Below are positions 44,653-51,747 of a stretch of DNA of 64,000 bases, in pieces (positions within the stretch are counted from its first letter, which is position 1; each line of letters starts with the position of its first letter). Source of the DNA: Alkalicoccobacillus gibsonii (GTDB lineage Bacteria; Bacillota; Bacilli; Bacillales; Bacillaceae_D); NCBI RefSeq assembly GCF_016798245.1, contig NZ_JAEUZA010000005.1, positions 233,387 through 297,386 of the forward strand, written 5' to 3'. A program made the translations under genes and the position numbers. The notes under the pieces were generated by a model that saw only the letters and a program-made list of their open reading frames with translations, did no database searches and was not told the DNA's origin.

Positions 44653-44693
44653 GGAAAACACCCTCCCTTTACGTACTATGTAGTAGTCTTTTA

Positions 44694-44720
44694 TTAGCAC
44701 TCGATTGGTTTGAGTGCTAA
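44694..44720 (-). promoter_or_regulatory. CIRCE operator of groESL
   Basis: TTAGCACTC and GAGTGCTAA separated by 9 bases: a perfect match to the HrcA-binding CIRCE inverted repeat, so the operon is repressed by HrcA and induced by heat. Confidence 0.98.
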
Positions 44721-44730
44721 CACATTTATT

Positions 44731-44759
44731 ATGATAATCATTCCAGCAATCTTTTGCAA
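44731..44759 (-). promoter_or_regulatory. Sigma-A promoter of groESL
   Basis: On the minus strand TTGCAA (44759-44754) and TATCAT (44736-44731), 17-base spacer. CIRCE begins about 10 bases after the -10 box. Confidence 0.7.
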
Positions 44760-44927
44760 GTCATTTACTCGTTTTTTTTTGTCGAAATCCTTCTATCTTT
44801 GACCCAATTCTTATACCCTGTACTTCTTTACTCTATTCTGCATATTCATAAGGCATCCCTTCTGATTTTCTGCACAGACTATGATAAAATGAACAAATGA
44901 TTAAACCACAAAAAAGGAGCAATTGTT

Positions 44928-45662
44928 TTGAACATTAGGTATTGGTTTATTCTTGTAACCTTTATAGCCATGCTCTTTGGCGCTGTTCCTTTTGTGTTTG
45001 TCTTTCAAGCACTTGGGATTTCAGAAGCTAATATGTTAATTGGATATTCAACCGTTGCAAGCTACGTTATAGGTACGTTAATTATTTTCTTGTTGCTCTT
45101 GCCTGATATGCGTCAAGGAAGTCTTGACCGGGATCGCTCAGGTGTTGGGATGACCATTGTGTGGTCTATCACAGGTATCTTTCTTGTTTTTATCGCCCAG
45201 TATGCAGCCGCTTTAATTGAGATCTTTGTATTTGGCGTCGAAGCAGGATCAGATAATACCGAATCACTTGTTCAACTAAGCAGAGCTGTACCTCTTATGG
45301 TGATTGTCATTGCGATTCTAGGTCCAATTATCGAAGAGATTGTTTTCCGTAAAGTTCTTTTCGGATCGTTACATAAGAAAATGAATTTTTTCTTTGCAAG
45401 TACGATCAGCTCATTGATCTTCGCAGCGGCGCACTGGGATTTTGAGCACTTACTCGTTTACCTTGCTATGGGTTATGCCTTTGCTTTCTTGTATGTCATC
45501 AGTAAACGAATCATCGTGCCAATCATTGCGCATATATCATTAAATTCATTTGTTGTCCTTGTTCAAGTCGTATTCTATGATGAAATTCAACGAATATTAG
45601 AGCGTGCTGAGCAAGCGACTAATCTTGACGCATCCATCATTTTGCGTTTGATTGGAGGATAA
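44928..45662 (+). CDS. ydiL: YdiL, CPBP-family intramembrane protease
   Basis: A 244-residue membrane protein with about seven helices. The CPBP motif is ILGPIIEEIVFRKVLFG with the paired Glu, followed by LIFAAAHWDFEH, where the His and a further residue complete the likely metal site. In B. subtilis ydiL lies next to groES in the same arrangement. Family members process prenylated proteins in eukaryotes; bacterial targets are largely unknown. Confidence 0.9.
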   Translation: MNIRYWFILVTFIAMLFGAVPFVFVFQALGISEANMLIGYSTVASYVIGTLIIFLLLLPDMRQGSLDRDRSGVGMTIVWSITGIFLVFIAQYAAALIEIFVFGVEAGSDNTESLVQLSRAVPLMVIVIAILGPIIEEIVFRKVLFGSLHKKMNFFFASTISSLIFAAAHWDFEHLLVYLAMGYAFAFLYVISKRIIVPIIAHISLNSFVVLVQVVFYDEIQRILERAEQATNLDASIILRLIGG

Positions 45663-45663
45663 C

Positions 45664-45870
45664 ATGAGAGGTCGTTCTCCAATCTTTATTGCAACCTTTT
45701 ACATTATACTCGGACTGTTTATAACCTATCTCGCCTCCAATAGCGTTGGTCGAAATGGTTGGAACTTTTTCAGTGTATTGTTAGTTGCTTTAGCCGCCTA
45801 TGATTTCTTTATGGCTATTCGTTTCCTAATGCTTCGAAAAACCATCAAAAACATGCAAAAGAAAGACTAA
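45664..45870 (+). CDS. ydiK: YdiK small membrane protein
   Basis: A 68-residue protein with two membrane helices (IFIATFYIILGLFITYLAS and FFSVLLVALAAYDFFMAI) and a basic tail. Its ATG at 45664 follows ydiL by one base, with GGAGG overlapping the ydiL stop. The ydiL-ydiK pairing is conserved in B. subtilis although the gene order within the block is shifted. Function unknown. Confidence 0.85.
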   Translation: MRGRSPIFIATFYIILGLFITYLASNSVGRNGWNFFSVLLVALAAYDFFMAIRFLMLRKTIKNMQKKD

Positions 45871-45884
45871 TTCGCTTCATACAT

Positions 45885-45919
45885 AAAAGCCCTTTTCCAA
45901 AATGGAGATGGGCTTTTTT
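45885..45919. terminator. Bidirectional terminator after ydiK
   Basis: AAAAGCCC / GGGCTTTT with an inner TTCCA/TGGA pairing, followed by six Ts. Confidence 0.85.
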
Positions 45920-45920
45920 G

Positions 45921-46238
45921 TTATAGTTCATCGTATGCAATTTTTGTTTTCTTTTTTGACAATTCATTTATAACAATAGACCAATTATTTATTAGATGTT
46001 CTCTATGAGTAAATTCTCTTTCACTTGTTGATTTCTCAGTTACTTCATCTTTAAAAACGAGTGTTTGTGTATTCATTACCTCAGTAGAAACCGCTCTTTG
46101 TTGTTGTGAAGGTTCATTTATTTGAAATGAAGACGTATACTCATCAGAATGCACACTGGTGGTTACAGGCTCACTACTAATTGATCCAATCAAACAGACC
46201 ATAAAAAAAAGCGGAATCCAAACGTGAAGTTTATTCAT
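45921..46238 (-). CDS. Small secreted protein, unrecognised (105 aa)
   Basis: A 105-residue protein with an N-terminal signal peptide (LHVWIPLFFMVCLIGSISSEP) and a Ser/Thr/Glu-rich mature part with a helical, charged C-terminus (REFTHREHLINNWSIVINELSKKKTK). TTTGGAGGAA lies upstream of the ATG. A sigma-B-type promoter precedes it. No family recognised; possible general-stress secreted or wall-associated protein. Confidence 0.7.
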   Translation of the reverse strand: MNKLHVWIPLFFMVCLIGSISSEPVTTSVHSDEYTSSFQINEPSQQQRAVSTEVMNTQTLVFKDEVTEKSTSEREFTHREHLINNWSIVINELSKKKTKIAYDEL

Positions 46239-46273
46239 CGCTCATTCCTCCAAATTTATTATCATGTTTTTAT

Positions 46274-46298
46274 ATACCCTCCCACATTTTTTCAAAAC
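46274..46298 (-). promoter_or_regulatory. Sigma-B-type promoter of the 105-residue gene
   Basis: On the minus strand GTTTTG (46298-46293) and GGGTAT (46279-46274) with a 13-base spacer. Confidence 0.6.
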
Positions 46299-46321
46299 AT
46301 TTTTTATTGTTCCATATAAAA

Positions 46322-46350
46322 AAAGCCACCTGAATGAATCAGGTAGCTTT
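46322..46350 (-). terminator. Terminator of the doxX-like gene
   Basis: AAAGCCACCTGA / TCAGGTAGCTTT (one mismatch-wobble) followed by a T-run on the minus strand; it begins a few bases after the stop. Confidence 0.85.
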
Positions 46351-46354
46351 CTTG

Positions 46355-46885
46355 TTAAGCTGGATGCCCAGTTGGTCTATTGTCTAAACGATCCATATAC
46401 TTATCGTTTTTGTTTATTTTACGTTTAATGATCGGTTGGATAAAACGATCTAATCCGAACCTACCTGCATTCATTCCCGCTACTAAAATTATGAATCCAA
46501 GTACAATCATGATTGGGTTAACAGAAACAGTTCCAGCTAGTAAAAATGATAGGTTCATTAAGATACCGAAGAATGCAGCGGCAGTGGTTAAGAACCCTAA
46601 AATCAACCCAAGACCTACTAGAATTTCACCCCAGGCAACTACGGTGCTAAAGAGTCCTTCATATGGTAATGCGACATTCTCAAGAAAGCTCACGTAAAAT
46701 GGATAAACGACTTCTTCACCTTTTACTACAGGATTGGCTACAGCTGCTTGCAAAAATCCTCCTGCAGAGAATTCACCAGTTACTTTTCCTAAACCTGAAG
46801 TTAACCAGGTCCACCCTAGATATAAACGTAAGAATACCAGTACTCCTGAAGCCCATTTACTTTCTCTTAAAAATCGATTAATCAT
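46355..46885 (-). CDS. DoxX-family membrane protein
   Basis: A 176-residue membrane protein of the DoxX family with four helices. The N-terminal FLRLYLGWTWLTSGLGKVTGEF and WGEILVGLGLILGF match the family. Relatives are thought to handle electrons or sulfur compounds, or to be quinone-linked. AAGGAGG precedes the ATG. A Rex-type operator sits 26 bases upstream of the start, so the gene is probably switched by the NADH/NAD ratio, in keeping with a redox role. Confidence 0.85.
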   Translation of the reverse strand: MINRFLRESKWASGVLVFLRLYLGWTWLTSGLGKVTGEFSAGGFLQAAVANPVVKGEEVVYPFYVSFLENVALPYEGLFSTVVAWGEILVGLGLILGFLTTAAAFFGILMNLSFLLAGTVSVNPIMIVLGFIILVAGMNAGRFGLDRFIQPIIKRKINKNDKYMDRLDNRPTGHPA

Positions 46886-46910
46886 ATGAATTCCTCCTTG
46901 TTTTTTATTA

Positions 46911-46926
46911 TGTGAAATGTTTCACA
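46911..46926 (-). promoter_or_regulatory. Rex-type operator of the doxX-like gene
   Basis: A perfect inverted repeat TGTGAAAT / GTTTCACA-like core (TGTGAAATGTTTCACA), bounded by A/T. It matches the Rex consensus TTGTGAAnnnnTTCACAA except at the outermost bases. The gene for Rex is at 48946-49593. Confidence 0.78.
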
Positions 46927-47045
46927 TTATCTTTCTACTCATAGTATAAGCGATTTCATTCTGTTTGTGTGGGTCTTAAGAAGAATGACAAACTTTGTTC
47001 ATAATTTCACAAACTCTTTTAAGGTAAGTGGCTACGCTACTAAAA

Positions 47046-47091
47046 AAAGAAAGACTGATGCTCCTTATCACAGGATGATCAGTCTTTCTTT
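47046..47091 (-). terminator. Terminator of the rsbR-like gene
   Basis: A 14-bp perfect stem AAAGAAAGACTGAT / ATCAGTCTTTCTTT, followed by T-rich sequence on the minus strand. Confidence 0.82.
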
Positions 47092-47110
47092 CGTGTCAGT
47101 CACTTACTAA

Positions 47111-47944
47111 TTAATTCTCAGCCAACGCTTGAGCCAACGTTGATTTAATTCGGATTTGATCAAATGAAAGTCCCAATTGAACGGCTGTTTGTGCAATTTC
47201 CGGGCGAATACCAGACAATGTCGTTCTCACACCAATAATAGACAAGGCAGAGATTAATTGAAAGATTTCATTTGCAACCATTGTATCGATGATGACAACT
47301 CCAGATAAGTCTAGATACAGGTGGTCTACACCCTTCTCAGCACATTGTGCCAACGTATTTTCTAGAATCGATTTTGCACGGGCCGTATCAATATCTCCTA
47401 CAAGTGGCAGGAGTGCACTGCTATTTTGTAGAAGAATAACAGGTGAACTTAATTCATTGATCATTTCCTTCTGCGCTTCTAATTGAACAGTTGTATTTGT
47501 ATCAATTTTCTTGATAAAGTGTTGAATCGTAAAATCTAATGTTTTAACGACTTGATAGTTCCATTCTTCATGCTGTTCTTTAGTTACTTCAACAGAGCTC
47601 TCTTTAACAAACTTTTCAATATAAGAAAGATAAATGTCCCTTGTTCGAACAAACTCACGAAACATTTGATTCAAAGGAGTTTGAAGATGCGCACGATCGC
47701 TACCGATTTCCCCAATCCAACTTAGAATGTGTTGACGAACTTCAGAAGCTGGGGCAATGAAAAGACGGCTGAGATTCTTTATGTAGTCTGAATTCTGTTG
47801 CATAAGTTTATAGATGGAATCAGCATCTTTTACTGAATAGACAGAATCAACATCGTCTTCTTCTAGCGTTTTAAACCATGTCTCAGTCACTTCTTTTGTA
47901 TGATTTTGTAAATATTCGTATAACGATTGATTGACTGTACTCAT
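47111..47944 (-). CDS. RsbR-family stressosome protein (N-RsbR + STAS)
   Basis: A 277-residue RsbR paralogue. The N-terminal half is a globin-like non-haem RsbR sensor domain (about 1-150). The C-terminal STAS domain (about 165-275) has SSPVILLQNSSALLPLVGDIDTARA, LDLSGVVIIDTMVA with the conserved phospho-Thr region, and TLSGIRPEIAQT with the second Thr. Such proteins build the 1.8-MDa stressosome that sequesters RsbT and so controls sigma-B. It lies 31 bases after tatC, possibly read through from rex-tat. Length 277 fits RsbRB/RsbRD. Confidence 0.88.
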   Translation of the reverse strand: MSTVNQSLYEYLQNHTKEVTETWFKTLEEDDVDSVYSVKDADSIYKLMQQNSDYIKNLSRLFIAPASEVRQHILSWIGEIGSDRAHLQTPLNQMFREFVRTRDIYLSYIEKFVKESSVEVTKEQHEEWNYQVVKTLDFTIQHFIKKIDTNTTVQLEAQKEMINELSSPVILLQNSSALLPLVGDIDTARAKSILENTLAQCAEKGVDHLYLDLSGVVIIDTMVANEIFQLISALSIIGVRTTLSGIRPEIAQTAVQLGLSFDQIRIKSTLAQALAEN

Positions 47945-47975
47945 GGCTAATCACATCTCCATATCGTTTCAATTT

Positions 47976-48728
47976 TTAATCTGATTGCTTCTTATCGGCT
48001 ACGTCTTCAGTTAATTTGTACTTACGATAGGTCAGCTTAGAAAGCCAAATACTAAATTCATAGAGTAACAATAACGGAACTGTTACCATCAAATGTGAGA
48101 ATAAATCTGGTGGTGTTATAAATCCAGCAATGACTAATAAGACAAAGTAAGCATATTTGCGAATTGTACGTAAAAAATCCGGTGTCAGTAATCCAATTCT
48201 CGTTAGAAACATGACAACGACAGGTAATTGGAATAACGCACCAAATGGTAAGATTAATTGAAATAAGAAATCAAAGTATTCATTAATTCCGTATTGCTCT
48301 GTAATATTTAATCGTTCTGCCATGGTGGACATAAACGAAAGAATAAATGGAAACAAAACAAAATAAGCAAAGGCAACGCCAACTAAAAATAATACAAATG
48401 CAATTGGAATATAAGCAAGTGTAGCCTTTTGTTCCTTTTCATGCAAGCCTGGCTTCACAAAAGCCCAAAGCTGATAGAGAACCACTGGAAAGATTAGGAC
48501 CAAGCCAATCGCAAACGTGAATGTCATAAAAATTCGAAGCGGATCTGTCATTTTAAAGGCGTTCATTGGCAAATCTTTTGCCTCAGGTGTTTGCTGAAGT
48601 AACGTGATAAGAGGTGATGAAATAAAAAATCCAATAATTAGCGCCACTATAAAAAAGGCGAGGACGACAAAAAGTCTTCGCCTTAATTCCTCAAGGTGGC
48701 CCCATATGGACATGTCCTGTTGTTTCAT
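47976..48728 (-). CDS. tatC: TatC, Sec-independent translocase subunit
   Basis: A 250-residue six-helix protein of the twin-arginine translocase. The start MSIWGHLEELRRRLFVVL, the central FVKPGLHEKEQKATLAYIP and RKYAYFVLLVIAGFITPPD are signature sequences. It binds the twin-Arg signal peptide and works with TatA. GGATCTCATATG-like start is preceded by a GGAT site. Operon order rex-tatA-tatC as in B. subtilis. Confidence 0.97.
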   Translation of the reverse strand: MKQQDMSIWGHLEELRRRLFVVLAFFIVALIIGFFISSPLITLLQQTPEAKDLPMNAFKMTDPLRIFMTFTFAIGLVLIFPVVLYQLWAFVKPGLHEKEQKATLAYIPIAFVLFLVGVAFAYFVLFPFILSFMSTMAERLNITEQYGINEYFDFLFQLILPFGALFQLPVVVMFLTRIGLLTPDFLRTIRKYAYFVLLVIAGFITPPDLFSHLMVTVPLLLLYEFSIWLSKLTYRKYKLTEDVADKKQSD

Positions 48729-48746
48729 ATGAGATCCATCCTTATA

Positions 48747-48929
48747 TTAAGCTTGGTCTTTCTCGCGTTTCTTTTCTTCCTCGTCATCTGCAAGCCCTTT
48801 GGTTGCATTCTTAAACTCACGTAAGCTTGATCCAAATGCCTTGCCCAGTTCCGGAAGCTTCTTAGGTCCAAAAATTAATAAAGCAACAACGGCAATTAAA
48901 ATTAAACTCCATGGTCCCATTTGTGGCAT
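48747..48929 (-). CDS. tatA: TatA/TatE-type translocase subunit
   Basis: A 60-residue pore-forming subunit: one membrane helix ([13 protein letters not shown]), the amphipathic [25 protein letters not shown] and a charged tail ([13 protein letters not shown]). AGGAGGATG-type site precedes the start. It partners TatC 18 bases downstream. Confidence 0.97.
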   Translation of the reverse strand: MPQMGPWSLILIAVVALLIFGPKKLPELGKAFGSSLREFKNATKGLADDEEEKKREKDQA

Positions 48930-48945
48930 AACGATTTCATCCTCC

Positions 48946-49593
48946 TTATTGTGGTGAATCTAATGGATAGTGCTTTAGGAAATAAACAAGTGATTGTAAT
49001 TCAACTGCTAGATCAATATGATGAACGCGCACAGAGTCTGGCACCGTTAACCTAGCAGGTGTGAAGTTCAAAATTCCTTTCACTCCGGCAGCAACAAGCC
49101 TGTCCGCAATCTTTTGAGCGACTGTTGCTGGTACCGTTAAAATCGCTACTGTAATTTCTTTCGTATGTTTTTCCTCAAAGTCATCAAGGTCGTAGATTTC
49201 CACTCCTCCAACATCTGCTCCTATCTTATCCGGGTCGACATCAAAGGCCATTTCAATCTGCGTATTATTATTTTTGAAAAAATTATAGTGTAGGAATGCA
49301 GTGCCTAAATTTCCGACTCCAACCAGCATTACCTTCGTTAAATCATCTTGGTCTAATGTTTCGCGAAAGAATGATAATAAATAATTTACATTATAACCAT
49401 ATCCCTTCTTTCCTAATGCGCCAAAATATGAAAAATCTCGTCTAATTGTTGCCGAATCCACTTTAACCGCTTCGCTCAGCTCAGTCGATGACACTCGCTG
49501 TTTACCTGAAGCATGTAGGTTCTCTAAAAACCGATAATAAAGCGGAAGCCTTTTTGCCGTTGCTTGTGGTATCTTCATTTGTTCTGACTTCAT
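48946..49593 (-). CDS. rex: Rex, redox-sensing transcriptional repressor
   Basis: A 215-residue repressor that binds DNA when NAD is high and leaves it when NADH rises. The N-terminal winged helix ([44 protein letters not shown]) and the Rossmann domain with [11 protein letters not shown] are typical. The ATG at 49593 has GGGAGG 6-7 bases upstream. A Rex-type operator is found at 46911-46926. First gene of rex-tatA-tatC; B. subtilis has moaC between ydiF and rex, which is missing here. Confidence 0.96.
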   Translation of the reverse strand: MKSEQMKIPQATAKRLPLYYRFLENLHASGKQRVSSTELSEAVKVDSATIRRDFSYFGALGKKGYGYNVNYLLSFFRETLDQDDLTKVMLVGVGNLGTAFLHYNFFKNNNTQIEMAFDVDPDKIGADVGGVEIYDLDDFEEKHTKEITVAILTVPATVAQKIADRLVAAGVKGILNFTPARLTVPDSVRVHHIDLAVELQSLVYFLKHYPLDSPQ

Positions 49594-49760
49594 TACTTTC
49601 CTCCCGAGACGGTTCATCTCTTTTAGAAGAGAGAACTACATCCATTGTACACTATTTTTCATGGAATGTAAGGGTTCGCAAATAAGTATTCATAAGTTGT
49701 TAGGATGTTTAGTTATACGTTACACTAGAGGAAAAGAACTGTACGCGGGAAGGACTTATT

Positions 49761-51692
49761 ATGATTGTTTTACAATGTATAAATGTATCAAAGGCCTTTG
49801 TGGCTGACCCTGTTTTAGAGAATGTGAAACTCGAGGTTCAAACAGGTGACAGACTAGCTCTAGTTGGACGTAATGGAGCTGGTAAATCCACGCTCCTTAA
49901 GATCATTGCCGGAGAATATCAGCCAGATTCAGGACAGATTATGATTCCAAAGGATGTACGGGTTGGTTATCTTGAACAGCACAGTGGGCTTGCATCTGAA
50001 CGGTCTATTTGGGATGAGATGCTTACCGTTTTTGAGCCTCTCCGAAACATGGAGAAGCGATTAAGAGAGCTAGAGTCCCTTATGTCAGATCAATCAGTCT
50101 TATCGGATGAGACAAGTTATAACAAATTGATTAAGGAATACGATGAACTACAATTAACATTTAAAGACCTGGGCGGATACCAATACGAAGCAGACATTCG
50201 AAGTATTTTATCAGGGCTTCATTTTTCTAGCTTTGATTACACAACAAGTATCGCTGCGCTTAGTGGCGGCCAGCGGACAAGACTTGCACTGGCGAAGCTT
50301 CTTCTACAAAAACCAGATCTGTTAATACTAGATGAGCCAACCAACCACTTAGATATTGACACCTTGTCTTGGCTCGAGCAGTTTTTAACGGGATACAAAG
50401 GTGCTATTTTGCTTGTTTCCCACGACAGATACTTTCTAGATCAAATTGTTACAGGTGTGGTGGAGCTTTCAAGACAAAAGTCGATCCGCTATCCTGGAAA
50501 TTATAGCTTTTATTTAGATGAGAAAGCGGCACGATACGAGCAAGAATTAAAGCAATTTGAGAAACAGCAAACGGAAGTAGCTAAGCTCGAGGACTTTATC
50601 GCACGTAACCTAGTTCGAGCTTCAACAACCAAACGTGCCCAAAGTCGTCGTAAGCAGCTAGAGAGAATGGACAAGCTTGATCGTCCAGCTGGCTCTGAGA
50701 AATCTGCCTCATTCTCATTTGATATTGAGCGCCAAAGCGGAAACGAAGTCCTTCGTGTAAACAATTTGAGCTTATCCTTTTCCGGACAGACCATACTAGA
50801 TCACCTGCAGCTTGAGCTAAACCGCGGTGAAAGTGTTGCCTTAATCGGTCCAAATGGTGCCGGTAAGTCCACCCTATTAAAAGCGATTATGAACAAGCTT
50901 GAGCCAGACTCCGGCACGGTTCGCTTTGGCTCTCACGTGACAATCGGTTACTATGATCAGGTTCAAGCCGAGCTTCATTCGAATAAAACGGTTTTACATG
51001 AGTTGTGGGATGAGCACAGGCTGACCCCGGAAAAAGAGATACGCACGGTTTTAGGTAATTTTCTCTTTAGTGGAGATGATGTATTAAAACCTGTCACAGC
51101 TCTAAGTGGTGGTGAAAAGGCCCGACTTGCGCTTGCAAAGCTAATGATGCAAAAAGCAAATGTGCTTTTACTCGATGAGCCGACGAACCATCTTGACCTG
51201 GATTCAAAGGAAATACTTGAAGCAGCACTCATCGACTATCCAGGCACACTCTTATTCGTTTCACACGACCGCTACTTTTTAAATCGGTTAACCACTCGAA
51301 CGGTTGAGTTAGCAGATGGGAAAACAACTTCCTATCTAGGTGACTATGACTATTACCTAGAGAAAAAAGAAGAGCAGCGTCAATTTGAACAGCTTAAAGA
51401 ACAAAACAACGAAACACAGGTATCTGAAGAAATACCTGTTTCGAAACAAAGCTACTCTCAGGATAAAGAAGCGAAGAAGCAGGAACGACAACGTGTTCGC
51501 CGTATTGAAGCCATTGAAGTTGAAATGGCTGAACTTGAAGAAGCCATTCAGCAATACGAAACGGACTTATGTGATCCGGACGTGTACGCAGATCATGTTC
51601 GCGCAGCTGAGCTCCAGACATCCATTAATAGTGCAAATGAAACACTTGAGACTTTAATGGAAGAGTGGGAAGCCCTTCAAATAGAAGAATAA
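49761..51692 (+). CDS. ydiF: YdiF, ABC-F family ATPase
   Basis: A 643-residue soluble protein with two ABC ATPase domains joined by a linker. Walker A motifs are GRNGAGKSTLL and GPNGAGKSTLL, signatures LSGGQRTRLA and LSGGEKARLA, and Walker B boxes LLLDEPTNHLD. There is no membrane part, so it belongs to the ribosome-associated ABC-F group (YdiF/EttA-like). A charged C-terminal coiled coil (about 545-640) follows. Divergent from rex, as in B. subtilis. Confidence 0.95.
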   Translation: MIVLQCINVSKAFVADPVLENVKLEVQTGDRLALVGRNGAGKSTLLKIIAGEYQPDSGQIMIPKDVRVGYLEQHSGLASERSIWDEMLTVFEPLRNMEKRLRELESLMSDQSVLSDETSYNKLIKEYDELQLTFKDLGGYQYEADIRSILSGLHFSSFDYTTSIAALSGGQRTRLALAKLLLQKPDLLILDEPTNHLDIDTLSWLEQFLTGYKGAILLVSHDRYFLDQIVTGVVELSRQKSIRYPGNYSFYLDEKAARYEQELKQFEKQQTEVAKLEDFIARNLVRASTTKRAQSRRKQLERMDKLDRPAGSEKSASFSFDIERQSGNEVLRVNNLSLSFSGQTILDHLQLELNRGESVALIGPNGAGKSTLLKAIMNKLEPDSGTVRFGSHVTIGYYDQVQAELHSNKTVLHELWDEHRLTPEKEIRTVLGNFLFSGDDVLKPVTALSGGEKARLALAKLMMQKANVLLLDEPTNHLDLDSKEILEAALIDYPGTLLFVSHDRYFLNRLTTRTVELADGKTTSYLGDYDYYLEKKEEQRQFEQLKEQNNETQVSEEIPVSKQSYSQDKEAKKQERQRVRRIEAIEVEMAELEEAIQQYETDLCDPDVYADHVRAAELQTSINSANETLETLMEEWEALQIEE

Positions 51693-51705
51693 TCTGATAT
51701 GAACC

Positions 51706-51747
51706 AAAAACAGACGAGTGATTCCAACGAATCATTCGTCTGTTTTT
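51706..51747. terminator. Bidirectional terminator between ydiF and the 51.7-53.9 kb gene
   Basis: AAAAACAGACGAGTGATTC pairs with its complement (one G-U, 4-base loop), with A- and T-runs at the ends. The stop codon of the convergent gene lies inside the stem. Confidence 0.9.
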
